Source: an uncultured Bacteroidota bacterium (lineage in GTDB: Bacteria > Bacteroidota > Bacteroidia > Flavobacteriales > Flavobacteriaceae). Taken from it: a DNA stretch of 7,913 nucleotides. The translations under genes were made by a program, and so were the position numbers. Positions 1 to 7,867 of the stretch are shown in pieces. The number at the start of each line of letters is the position of its first letter. Position 1 is the first letter of the stretch. The stretch is from NCBI GenBank assembly GCA_903837025.1, contig CAILTC010000327.1, forward strand, positions 1 through 7,913, given 5' to 3'. Under the pieces are notes generated by a model. That model saw nothing but the letters and a program-made list of their open reading frames with translations, was not told where the DNA came from and ran no database searches.

Positions 1-74
1 AGGTCAATGAAGGAATGATCGTAAAAATAGTGTCTCAAGAAAATGAGACCGTCAACGTAAAAATAATTAACTAA
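1..74 (+). CDS. C-terminal end of a T9SS type C sorting-signal protein (partial)
   Basis: The first complete codon is at position 3; 23 residues, [10 protein letters not shown]... ending VKIIN, precede the TAA at 72-74. These residues and their DNA are identical to the end of the 768-residue protein at 5123-7429, whose last ~85 residues look like a Flavobacterium T9SS type C sorting signal. The gene is therefore the 3' end of a paralogous secreted protein lying mostly left of the window. Its end is followed after one base by a small PID-CTERM-like gene, the same arrangement as at 7429/7431. Whether this paralogue also carries an N-terminal ubiquitin domain cannot be seen. Confidence 0.85.
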   Translation, partial: VNEGMIVKIVSQENETVNVKIIN

Positions 75-122
75 GATGAAGAAATTAAATATAAAAACGA
101 GAACAGCTAGCAGCAAATGGAT
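1..122 (+). repeat. Long direct repeat, copy 1 (T9SS end / PID-CTERM start)
   Basis: Positions 1-122 match 7356-7477 base for base by eye; the first mismatch is c123 against a7478. The repeat covers the last 24 codons of the T9SS gene, the one-base junction and the first 47 bases of the PID-CTERM gene. The left boundary is unknown because it reaches the window edge. Perfect identity including third codon positions, beside diverged flanks, points to recent duplication or gene conversion. Confidence 0.95.
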
Positions 123-312
123 CTTAGCGATAGTATTGACTATATTGTTTCAGGTACGAACATTTGCAGGTGATATAGGCGATTTTGGCGGAGGTGCTAA
201 CCCTACAGATGCAGCTGCGGCTCCTATAGATGGTTATGTATGGGTTTTGATGGGAATTGGGATTGCTTTTGTATTCTTTAAATTCAAAGCTATTAAAATC
301 GAAAAGATATAG
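76..312 (+). CDS. Small PID-CTERM-like exported protein (copy 1)
   Basis: This 78-residue protein has three visible parts. Residues 1-31 form a basic start (MKKLNIKTRTASSK) and hydrophobic core ending near TFAG, consistent with a Sec signal peptide. Residues 32-49 are a Gly/Ala-rich linker (GDFGGGANP). Residues 50-52 are Pro-Ile-Asp, followed by a hydrophobic helix (about 54-68, YVWVLMGIGIAFVFF) and a basic tail (KFKAIKIEK). Motif, helix and basic cluster form the tripartite layout of C-terminal sorting domains; from memory this is what RefSeq calls PID-CTERM. The function of that family is not known to me. The ATG lies one base after the upstream stop, with no Shine-Dalgarno sequence, suggesting translational coupling to the T9SS gene. 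A paralogue sits at 7431-7679; the first 47 bases of both genes are identical and the PID-helix region is nearly so, while the signal core and tail differ. Confidence 0.85.
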   Translation: MKKLNIKTRTASSKWILAIVLTILFQVRTFAGDIGDFGGGANPTDAAAAPIDGYVWVLMGIGIAFVFFKFKAIKIEKI

Positions 313-334
313 AGTGTTTATTTTACCTCTCAAC

Positions 335-362
335 AAAACTTCTTCAGCAATGGAGAAGTTTT
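335..362 (+). terminator. Hairpin terminator after PID-CTERM copy 1
   Basis: An 11-bp stem (aaaacttcttc at 335-345, ggagaagtttt at 352-362, one G-U pair) encloses a 6-base loop, and the right arm runs into a T-rich stretch (ttttattattta). It lies 23 bases after the stop at 312, so it most likely ends the T9SS/PID-CTERM transcript. The reverse complement also ends in a T-run, so it could act for the minus-strand regulator gene ending at 469. Confidence 0.75.
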
Positions 363-417
363 ATTATTTAGAATAGACCCGAAATTGATTTAGGATACGC
401 CAATTTCCATTAGTTGG

Positions 418-438
418 GAATTAATTTAAAATTAATTC
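418..438. repeat. AT-rich perfect palindrome between convergent genes
   Basis: A 10-bp arm (gaattaattt) is followed by one central base and its exact reverse complement (aaattaattc). It lies 31 bases beyond the stop of the minus-strand regulator gene, between convergent genes. It may contribute to termination, but it is very AT-rich and has no clear T-tract, so a role is not established. Confidence 0.4.
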
Positions 439-468
439 TCGCCTTCCCTTTCGATTAATAGAATTGTT

Positions 469-1626
469 TTATTTTAGATTTTTACAGTATTCTTGTGGTG
501 TCATAGTCGTAATCGATTTAAAACTACTGTAAAAAGGCTTATAAGAGGAAAAACCTACGACTTTTGCAAGAGATTCTAATGTGCTTGTTTTGAGAAAATC
601 GTTTTCCAAAAGTGTGATGGCATCTTGAATTCGAATCGTTTTTTTGTATTCTACAAAGGTTAGATTACAATTGTATTTAAAAACATATAACAGATGAACA
701 ATTGGAATGTGAAGCTTTTTGGCAAAATCTTCCAAGGTGAGTAAAGGGTCTCGAAATGTATGGGTGTTAAAGGATAGATTTTCGATTTGTTGAATGTAAT
801 TGTTTAAATTAGTGTTTACAAGGTCTGAAATCTTGAGGTCTTTTTGGTTCGTAATTTCTGTTGTTATATTCAAAATCCAAACCGTATTTAATAGTACTTC
901 CTCTTTTTTAGAGGTCTCCGTTTTTGCTTTTATTAAATCATAACCATACAGTAATTCTGGAGTCGCGAGCATTTTGGTAAAAAAAATCAGCCAAAATACG
1001 GATGAAATCCCCATTTGATAATTGTTTCCTTCGTTGTTGTAATTAAAATCGTTGGTGATATAAACGATAATAATAATTAATCCTTGAATCAAGGTGCCTA
1101 TATACAGATACAAAGTCCAATTTTTGATAGTTTTATTTTGCTTGATAAGCAATGGTATGTCACTTTTTTTAGACCAAATATTTTGAATTAATAATCGGTA
1201 ACCTAAAAAGTTATAGATCAAATAGCAAAATAACAATAGGGTAATATATAAAATCCGAACGCTTCGATCGTACTCGTAATGGTATTGGAAGTTAAAGGCA
1301 AACAGTCCAACTATGACAGAAGGCGCAATAAAATGAATCAAATCTTTAGGTTGCCATTTTTTGTTAAAAACTAAATCTCTGAAATACAAATACATACAAA
1401 CTATCATTAATATTAAAAAATAGATGTACATAAAGGTAAAGATCTGATTTGGAATCTTTTCAAAGTAAATAGAAAAACCACGTATCATATAACGGATTGA
1501 AAGCAAGGTCAAGAAAACAATTAAATACTTATTGAGTATACAATTAGTTTTGTGTCTAAATACTGCAATTGTAGTGGTAATCAAGCCAACAATGCCCGTC
1601 ATTAAAGTTAACAAATTGATTAGCAT
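469..1626 (-). CDS. Membrane-anchored AraC-family transcriptional regulator
   Basis: This 385-residue protein has two halves. Residues 1 to about 230 hold about seven hydrophobic segments (near 1-23, 32-50, 61-83, 96-111, 126-148, 171-191 and 208-227), suggesting a multi-pass inner-membrane sensor. After a polar linker, residues 289-385 form an AraC/XylS DNA-binding domain: the first helix-turn-helix lies near 296-320 (LTLEDFAKKLHIP), the second near 348-372, and the signature GFSSYKPFYSSFK is followed by TPQEYCKNL. Membrane-bound AraC proteins of this layout are common in Flavobacteriia and are thought to sense a signal through the membrane part; the ligand here is unknown. The start ATG (complement of 1624-1626) lacks a convincing Shine-Dalgarno. 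The gene is divergent from the 2014 fibre gene, and the space between them holds the ACGGCAT operators, making it the candidate regulator of the locus. No exact TAnnTTTG box is visible for its own promoter. Confidence 0.9.
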   Translation of the reverse strand: MLINLLTLMTGIVGLITTTIAVFRHKTNCILNKYLIVFLTLLSIRYMIRGFSIYFEKIPNQIFTFMYIYFLILMIVCMYLYFRDLVFNKKWQPKDLIHFIAPSVIVGLFAFNFQYHYEYDRSVRILYITLLLFCYLIYNFLGYRLLIQNIWSKKSDIPLLIKQNKTIKNWTLYLYIGTLIQGLIIIIVYITNDFNYNNEGNNYQMGISSVFWLIFFTKMLATPELLYGYDLIKAKTETSKKEEVLLNTVWILNITTEITNQKDLKISDLVNTNLNNYIQQIENLSFNTHTFRDPLLTLEDFAKKLHIPIVHLLYVFKYNCNLTFVEYKKTIRIQDAITLLENDFLKTSTLESLAKVVGFSSYKPFYSSFKSITTMTPQEYCKNLK

Positions 1627-1731
1627 ATTTTTTAGGATAATTTTCCAGATATAGTGGGGTTACTAAAAGGAATTTACTCCACAAAGAAACAACTTTTTCT
1701 GATTATTGCAAGAACTATCAGTGGTCAAAAT

Positions 1732-1761
1732 AACGGCATAGCTATTCAAAACAATAGAAAA
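1732..1761 (+). promoter_or_regulatory. Distal operator pair, small fibre gene (second half-site degenerate)
   Basis: The first half-site, AACGGCATA at 1732-1740, is intact and preceded by GTCAAAAT. The second position, 21 bp on (1753-1761, AATAGAAAA), is degenerate. It is recognised only by alignment with the homologous pair at 2722-2751, where both half-sites are intact and the spacers are similar (TATTCAAAAC). Confidence 0.65.
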
Positions 1762-1824
1762 AGAATTATAATCACTAATAAAATGGTTTTGGTTGAGCTA
1801 AAACACCTAAATTTTTGTCAAATA

Positions 1825-1854
1825 CACGGCATTCGCAGTAATATTGACGGCATA
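1825..1854 (+). promoter_or_regulatory. Proximal operator pair, small fibre gene
   Basis: Two 9-bp direct half-sites, CACGGCATT (1825-1833) and GACGGCATA (1846-1854), are separated by 12 bp. The block is nearly identical to 2837-2866 upstream of the large fibre gene, spacer included (GTAATATT). The ACGGCAT core of the second half-site begins 42 bp before the TAnnTTTG element, exactly as in the other copy, which suggests an activator bound next to the missing -33 box. Confidence 0.75.
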
Positions 1855-1888
1855 GCCCGCAATCTGAAAAGACTATTGTTTAGTATCT

Positions 1889-1896
1889 TAACTTTG
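1889..1896 (+). promoter_or_regulatory. Bacteroidota -7 element (TAACTTTG)
   Basis: TAACTTTG matches the Bacteroidota TAnnTTTG consensus exactly. No TTTG-like -33 element is seen about 19 bp upstream; the only TTG (1876-1878) is too close. Dependence on an activator bound at 1825-1854 is inferred. Transcription would start a few bases downstream, giving a leader of about 110 bases before 2014. Confidence 0.65.
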
Positions 1897-2013
1897 TGAA
1901 TTAATTTTTGAAGAAAAGAATAGTCATTATAAAGAAAGTGGATCTGTAGGTAGGTCTTAGATGTCTTTTTAAGAAATAAATTTATATAATAATAACCCTT
2001 AACTATTTTAAAA

Positions 2014-2487
2014 ATGAAATTAAAACTTTTTTCACCTGTGATTTTACTCGTTCTAATATCACTTCAAGTATGTGCCCAATCATCAGTAAATGAACACGGA
2101 AAACAGACGCCAGCAGTTACTAATGAAGTTCAAGCAAAGTTTAATTTGATAGATGCGAATTTAGATGAAAAGGCAAGTAAAAATTACAATGTTACTATGG
2201 TAACCAATGACTATTCGATTCCTAATAATCCTTCGGAAATTTATGCAGTTGACACAACGATTTCATCAATCACCTTAAATTTACCATTAATTTCAACGTT
2301 GCCTTATGGCGGGAAAGCTATTATAACCATTTCGGATTTTACGGGTAATTCCTCAATTAATAGCATCACTATAATGACAAATGGTTCTGATACTATTCAA
2401 GGAAGCTCCTCTTTTTTAATAAATACGGGTTATGCAACAATAACATTAATGGCTATTCCGAATGTGAATTATTGGATTTTAAAGTAG
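2014..2487 (+). CDS. Small secreted protein with phage-tail-fibre-like beta domain
   Basis: This 157-residue protein has a signal peptide (residues 1 to about 21, MKLKLFSPVILLVLISLQVC, cleavage near CAQ). A polar stretch to about residue 57 follows, then a Ser/Thr/Ile-rich beta domain to the end. That domain (for example ITLNLPL, GKAIITISDFTGN, ITIMTNGSDTI, NYWILK) resembles the C-terminal beta modules of phage tail fibres, in which a flat-baseline polymer curve is followed by G-K-x-I-x-I, D-x-x-G-N, I-x-G and a terminal N-x-W. This is fold-level resemblance by eye; no enzyme motif is visible. A Cys at the end of the signal peptide (VCAQ) does not make a proper lipobox, so lipidation is doubtful. 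The ATG has no Shine-Dalgarno (AT-rich leader). The promoter and operators are shared in design with the large fibre gene at 2939, so the two are probably co-regulated and may form one surface structure. Confidence 0.75.
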   Translation: MKLKLFSPVILLVLISLQVCAQSSVNEHGKQTPAVTNEVQAKFNLIDANLDEKASKNYNVTMVTNDYSIPNNPSEIYAVDTTISSITLNLPLISTLPYGGKAIITISDFTGNSSINSITIMTNGSDTIQGSSSFLINTGYATITLMAIPNVNYWILK

Positions 2488-2721
2488 TCTTATCTTCATG
2501 AAAGATACATTTTAGCTAGTCAACAGAATGTTTTTAGACTTTCTAACTTGATGCAATATTCCGAATTTAAAAAGCTTTAATCGAAAAGGAAAGCGGAAAA
2601 CAAAAATTGGCTTCGATGAATCAAGGCAAAAAATAAAGGATTATAAAAAGGTATAAAAAAAATACGCAGCAAAAAAATACAATATTTTCTTATTCTTTTA
2701 AAAATAGGAAGTAGTCAAAAT
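2488..2721. other. Unassigned intergenic stretch after small fibre gene
   Basis: About 230 bp with no supported gene. A weak hairpin (tatctt, loop catga, aagata) lies just after the stop and could be a poor terminator. Short frames exist (for example one ending near 2655 with a Lys/Arg-rich translation), but none has a start, length or ribosome site that supports it. The rest is A-rich sequence leading into the operators. Confidence 0.5.
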
Positions 2722-2751
2722 AACGGCATAAGTATTCAAAACAACGGCATA
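2722..2751 (+). promoter_or_regulatory. Distal operator pair, large fibre gene
   Basis: Two intact 9-bp direct half-sites, AACGGCATA (2722-2730) and AACGGCATA (2743-2751), are separated by 12 bp. Each is preceded by a TCAAAA-type A-rich tract, giving a half-site of perhaps 16-17 bp. It is homologous to 1732-1761. The distal-to-proximal distance is 115 bp here against 93 bp in the other copy; the 22-bp difference is close to two helical turns. Confidence 0.75.
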
Positions 2752-2836
2752 ACTTTTTTAAAATAACAGCGAAAAAGTTTTAATTGTCAAAAACATAGTT
2801 TTGTTAGAGTTATATTCTATTTTTTCTTGTAAAATA

Positions 2837-2866
2837 CACGGCATTTTCTGTAATATTGACGGCATA
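2837..2866 (+). promoter_or_regulatory. Proximal operator pair, large fibre gene
   Basis: CACGGCATT (2837-2845) and GACGGCATA (2858-2866) are direct repeats with a 12-bp spacer, nearly identical to 1825-1854. The second ACGGCAT begins 42 bp before the TATCTTTG element. The pair would place a dimeric activator immediately upstream of RNA polymerase. Confidence 0.8.
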
Positions 2867-2900
2867 ACTTAGCATTTTAAAAGGCTGTTGTTGTTTCCCA

Positions 2901-2908
2901 TATCTTTG
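2901..2908 (+). promoter_or_regulatory. Bacteroidota -7 element (TATCTTTG)
   Basis: TATCTTTG matches TAnnTTTG exactly. No -33 TTTG is present at the usual spacing (TTG at 2888-2893 is too near). Because the element lies inside a longer in-frame reading of the gene, it supports the ATG at 2939, not the TTG at 2888, as the true start. Confidence 0.7.
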
Positions 2909-2925
2909 CAACTTAATTATAAAAC

Positions 2926-2930
2926 AAGGA
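2926..2930 (+). promoter_or_regulatory. Ribosome binding site deciding the 2939 start
   Basis: AAGGA lies 8 bases before the ATG at 2939. It is one of the few Shine-Dalgarno-like sequences in the window and, with the signal peptide starting at that ATG, fixes the start. Confidence 0.6.
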
Positions 2931-2938
2931 CGACAATT

Positions 2939-4975
2939 ATGAAAAAATTAATACTTTTAATTATTGCATTAAGTGCTATTCAAGTTTCTGCACAAGTAGG
3001 GATTGGTGTCTCCACTGCAAACATTGATGCTTCGGCACAATTAGAAGTGGCTTCCAATAATAAAGGGTTTTTAGCGCCGCGTATGACGGAGTCCGATCGT
3101 AGCAACATTAATAGTCCAGCTTCTGGATTATTGGTGTATCAAACGGATGGTGCAATAGGTTTTTATTTTTATGATGGGACTATTTGGAAACAAATTTTAG
3201 GATTATTGTCTAGTGGAACAGCAAATCAGGTGTTGACATCTGATGGTGCAGGAAGTACTAGTTGGTCAACATTACCTGTTGTGACAAGTTTAACATTTGT
3301 AGATTTAACAACAAATCAAACCATTGAGGGCACGAAAACATTTAGTTCAGATTTGAATGTGGATGGTAATTCAATGTTCAATTCGGATATTTTTAATGCA
3401 GGTTCAATAACTTCAGCTGCTTTCGTTAAAAATGAAGGTACTTCATCACAATTCTTAAAAGCAGATGGTAGTGTAGATGATAATAACTACATTACTGCTG
3501 CTGCAGCTGCCACGGTAAATGCCTTAAAAGCAAACATCGCTTCGCCAACTTTTACGGGAACGGTTTCGGGAATCTCCAAATCAATGGTAGGTTTAGGAAA
3601 TGTGGATAACACAAGTGATGCTAATAAACCCATTTCAAATGCTACACAAAGTGCCTTAGGTTTAAAAGAAAGTACAGCCAATAAATCTGACGATGCTACT
3701 TTAGCAGATGAAACGGGTGTGAAATTCCCAACACAATTAGCAGTTAAGACGTATGTTGATTATCAAGTATCAGCTGTTGGTTCTAATTTTGTAGATTTAA
3801 CAAATAATCAAACCATTGCTGGTAATAAATCATTTAGTTCTAATTTGAACGTAAACGGTACAACCAATCTTAGAAATACAAATAGCTCAAGTTTAAACGT
3901 TTTGGGTGATTCAAATTTTAGTGGAAATATTACAAATGCAGGTCAAATCACTTCAGTTGCTTTTATAAAATCAGGAGGAACAGCTACACAGTTCTTAAAA
4001 GCAGATGGTACTGTAGATACAAATACTTATTTGACTTCATCAGGTAGCGCAACCAATGTTTCAGGTATTGTTGCAATTGCTAACGGAGGTACAGGAGTTT
4101 CAACAATTACAGGAATGGTTAAAGGAAATGGCACAAGTCCAATGACAGTGGCAGTGCCAGGTACTGATTATATAGCACCAGTTAACATAATACCTCAATA
4201 TCGCGTCACTCTTGGTAGTAATGCAGGGATTAATACAACAAGTGGTTATAGCGTTTCAATAGGAAGAAATGCAAATCAATATTGGAATGGTAGTTATAAT
4301 ACTGCTGTCGGTTCATTTACTTTAGAAACAATTACGACTGGTAGTTACAACCAAGCATTCGGAGATTTTGCTTTACAAAAAAGAACTTCCGGATCATATG
4401 GAACTGCTATTGGAGCTTATGCATTACAAAATTTAACAACAGGTTCTTTTAATACTTCATTAGGAACTTTTGCAGGTAATTTAATAACAATTGGTACACA
4501 AAACACTCTTATAGGTCATGGTACTAATCCTAGTGCCGATAATGGTATAAACCAAATTGTTATTGGATATAATGCAACTGGTACTGGAGATAATACGGTT
4601 CAATTAGGAAATTCGGCTATAACTAGCGTAAAAACGAGCGGAAGACTAACTGCAGGAGCAGTTACTTATCCTAATACAGATGGAACGAGTGGACAAGTGC
4701 TTTCAACTAATGGCAGTGGAGTTGTGATTTGGTCAAATCCAACACAAGTAATTACAGAAGCTGCCGATGAATTTACAGCACAAGCTGGGGATGTCGGTTT
4801 TACTTTAACACATATTCCTGCTAGTATTAGTAAAGTTAAAATGTTTATTAATGGAATTAGAATAAGTAATACTGCTTATAGTTTTAATGGTACTAGTTTA
4901 ACATATGATCCAAGTTTGAATGGGAATTATGCCATTTCTGTTTTAGATAGGATTCAATTTGATTATTCTTATTAA
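2939..4975 (+). CDS. Large secreted fibre/adhesin with tail-fibre and YadA-head-like repeats
   Basis: From the ATG at 2939 the protein has 678 residues. Residues 1-18 are a signal peptide (cleavage near VSA-Q). Residues about 20-88 form the Bacteroidota surface module GIG...ASAQLEV...NNKGFLAPRMT...GLLVYQTD...FYFYDGTIWK. Two copies of a fibre repeat follow (about 120-186 and 284-366: FVDLT-NQTI-G-K-FSS-LNV ... QFLKADG-VD--YLT). Between them, near 214-242, is the phage tail-fibre motif MVGLGNVDNTSDANKPIS. ANGGTG, another tail-fibre motif, lies near 381. Residues about 430-515 carry head-like repeats (SVSIGRNA, TAVGSFTL, QAFGDFAL, TAIGAYAL, TSLGTFAG), as in trimeric YadA-type adhesins. The last ~70 residues (FTAQAGDVGFTLTHIP ... 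MFINGIRIS ... DRIQFDYSY) resemble a tail-fibre tip domain. No S74 intramolecular chaperone and no obvious T9SS signal are seen, so the surface anchoring is unclear. Trimerisation is inferred from the repeat type. It is likely activated through the operators at 2722-2866 and may be co-transcribed with 5123. Confidence 0.85.
   Translation: MKKLILLIIALSAIQVSAQVGIGVSTANIDASAQLEVASNNKGFLAPRMTESDRSNINSPASGLLVYQTDGAIGFYFYDGTIWKQILGLLSSGTANQVLTSDGAGSTSWSTLPVVTSLTFVDLTTNQTIEGTKTFSSDLNVDGNSMFNSDIFNAGSITSAAFVKNEGTSSQFLKADGSVDDNNYITAAAAATVNALKANIASPTFTGTVSGISKSMVGLGNVDNTSDANKPISNATQSALGLKESTANKSDDATLADETGVKFPTQLAVKTYVDYQVSAVGSNFVDLTNNQTIAGNKSFSSNLNVNGTTNLRNTNSSSLNVLGDSNFSGNITNAGQITSVAFIKSGGTATQFLKADGTVDTNTYLTSSGSATNVSGIVAIANGGTGVSTITGMVKGNGTSPMTVAVPGTDYIAPVNIIPQYRVTLGSNAGINTTSGYSVSIGRNANQYWNGSYNTAVGSFTLETITTGSYNQAFGDFALQKRTSGSYGTAIGAYALQNLTTGSFNTSLGTFAGNLITIGTQNTLIGHGTNPSADNGINQIVIGYNATGTGDNTVQLGNSAITSVKTSGRLTAGAVTYPNTDGTSGQVLSTNGSGVVIWSNPTQVITEAADEFTAQAGDVGFTLTHIPASISKVKMFINGIRISNTAYSFNGTSLTYDPSLNGNYAISVLDRIQFDYSY
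3296..3496 (+). repeat. Internal fibre repeat, copy 1
   Basis: Encodes residues about 120-186 of the large fibre. It aligns with 3788-4036 at FVDLT-NQTI, FSS-LNV, NAG-ITS-AF-K and QFLKADG-VD. It is diverged at DNA level and so an old duplication; copy 2 has extra residues (around 310-322). Confidence 0.75.
3788..4036 (+). repeat. Internal fibre repeat, copy 2
   Basis: Encodes residues about 284-366 of the large fibre, homologous to 3296-3496, with an added NVNG/NVLG sub-repeat (LNVNGTTN and LNVLGDSN). The 164-residue period between copies includes the GLGNVDNT segment. Confidence 0.75.
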
Positions 4976-5089
4976 TTGATACAAGAGCAAATAATTAGGA
5001 ATGAATATCAACCACTTGGTATAATCAAAGCGGAATAGAAAAAATAGAGCGTTTATAGTTAATTCAAGTTCATGAATGAAGTGAAAAAC

Positions 5090-7477
<2,388 letters not shown>

Positions 7478-7750
7478 ATTCGCAATAGCATTGACTGTAT
7501 TGTTTCATTTGACAACATTAGCCGATCCGGGAGATTTTGGCGGAGGTGCTAACCCTGCAGATGGACCGGCAGCTCCTATAGATAGTTATGTATGGGTTTT
7601 GATGGGAATTGGGATTGCTTTTGTATTTTATAAATACAGGGCAGTAGCCAAGAAAAGCAAAACGAGTAGCGTTTCATAGTAAAATAATGCGTTTTTTGTT
7701 GCTATAGATTTTTTAAAACCTTACCAACAAGAGAGATTTTAAAAAGGAAG

Positions 7751-7783
7751 AAGGTGTAAGATTTAGTTCTTGCGCCTTTTTTT
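7751..7783 (+). terminator. Strong intrinsic terminator after PID-CTERM copy 2
   Basis: Aaggtgtaaga (7751-7761) pairs with tcttgcgcctt (7768-7778) through 11 bp including two G-T wobbles, with a 6-base loop and a T-run at 7777-7783. It closes the fibre/ubiquitin/PID-CTERM transcription unit. Confidence 0.85.
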
Positions 7784-7814
7784 GTGCGCCTATGGGTTAA
7801 TTCCAAAATAATAT

Positions 7815-7841
7815 AAAAAAAACACCCTGAAAGAGAGTGTT
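7815..7841 (-). terminator. Probable terminator for a minus-strand gene beyond the right edge
   Basis: Read on the minus strand, aacactct (7841-7834) pairs with agggtgtt (7828-7821) with one mismatch around a 5-base loop, and is followed by eight T (7822-7815, the A-run on the plus strand). This implies a convergent gene to the right, but no recognisable coding sequence for it lies in the window. Confidence 0.55.
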
Positions 7842-7853
7842 ATTAATAATGTT

Positions 7854-7867
7854 AACATGTACATGTT
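7854..7867. repeat. 14-bp perfect palindrome AACATGTACATGTT
   Basis: This is an exact self-complementary 14-mer with no spacer, between the minus-strand terminator and the right edge. Its form fits a dimeric repressor site, but no promoter is visible beside it and no gene can be attached to it. Confidence 0.4.

Larger units (their letters stand above)
1627..2013. promoter_or_regulatory. Divergent control region between AraC regulator and small fibre gene
   Basis: This 387-bp region has no convincing gene. From left to right it holds the regulator's leader (with a possible 7-bp stem, gtggggt 1654-1660 with actccac 1676-1682), the distal operator pair (1732-1761), the proximal pair (1825-1854), a TAnnTTTG element (1889-1896) and a long leader of about 110 bases before the ATG at 2014. 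An 81-codon frame crossing it is judged spurious: the 21-bp repeat period equals seven codons and keeps the frame open by chance, and the homologous region at 2711-2910 is interrupted by stops. Confidence 0.7.

Noticed and set aside
124..336. Minus-strand 70-codon frame opposite the PID-CTERM gene
   Set aside because: It is a shadow frame of 76-312 with low-complexity translation and no family resemblance.
1654..1899. 81-codon plus-strand frame across the divergent control region
   Set aside because: It starts at GTG, has no ribosome site and overlaps the operators and the -7 box. Its repeated G-I pattern is a by-product of the 21-bp repeat period, and the homologous region at 2711-2910 has in-frame stops.
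2559..2655. Possible small gene or gene remnant rich in Lys/Arg
   Set aside because: Only about 34 codons are open, with no start codon in good context and no recognisable family.
1731..2866. CRISPR array interpretation of the ACGGCAT repeats
   Set aside because: The repeats are only 7-9 bp, spacers are a fixed 12 bp and partly conserved between copies, and no cas genes are present; this is operator geometry.
2888..2938. 17-codon N-terminal extension of the large fibre from TTG at 2888
   Set aside because: The extension covers the TATCTTTG promoter element and would bury the signal peptide; the ATG at 2939 has AAGGA 8 bases upstream and begins a standard signal peptide.
3487..3681. Minus-strand 64-codon frame inside the large fibre gene
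   Set aside because: It lies entirely opposite a well-supported repeat region and has no ribosome site or recognisable product.
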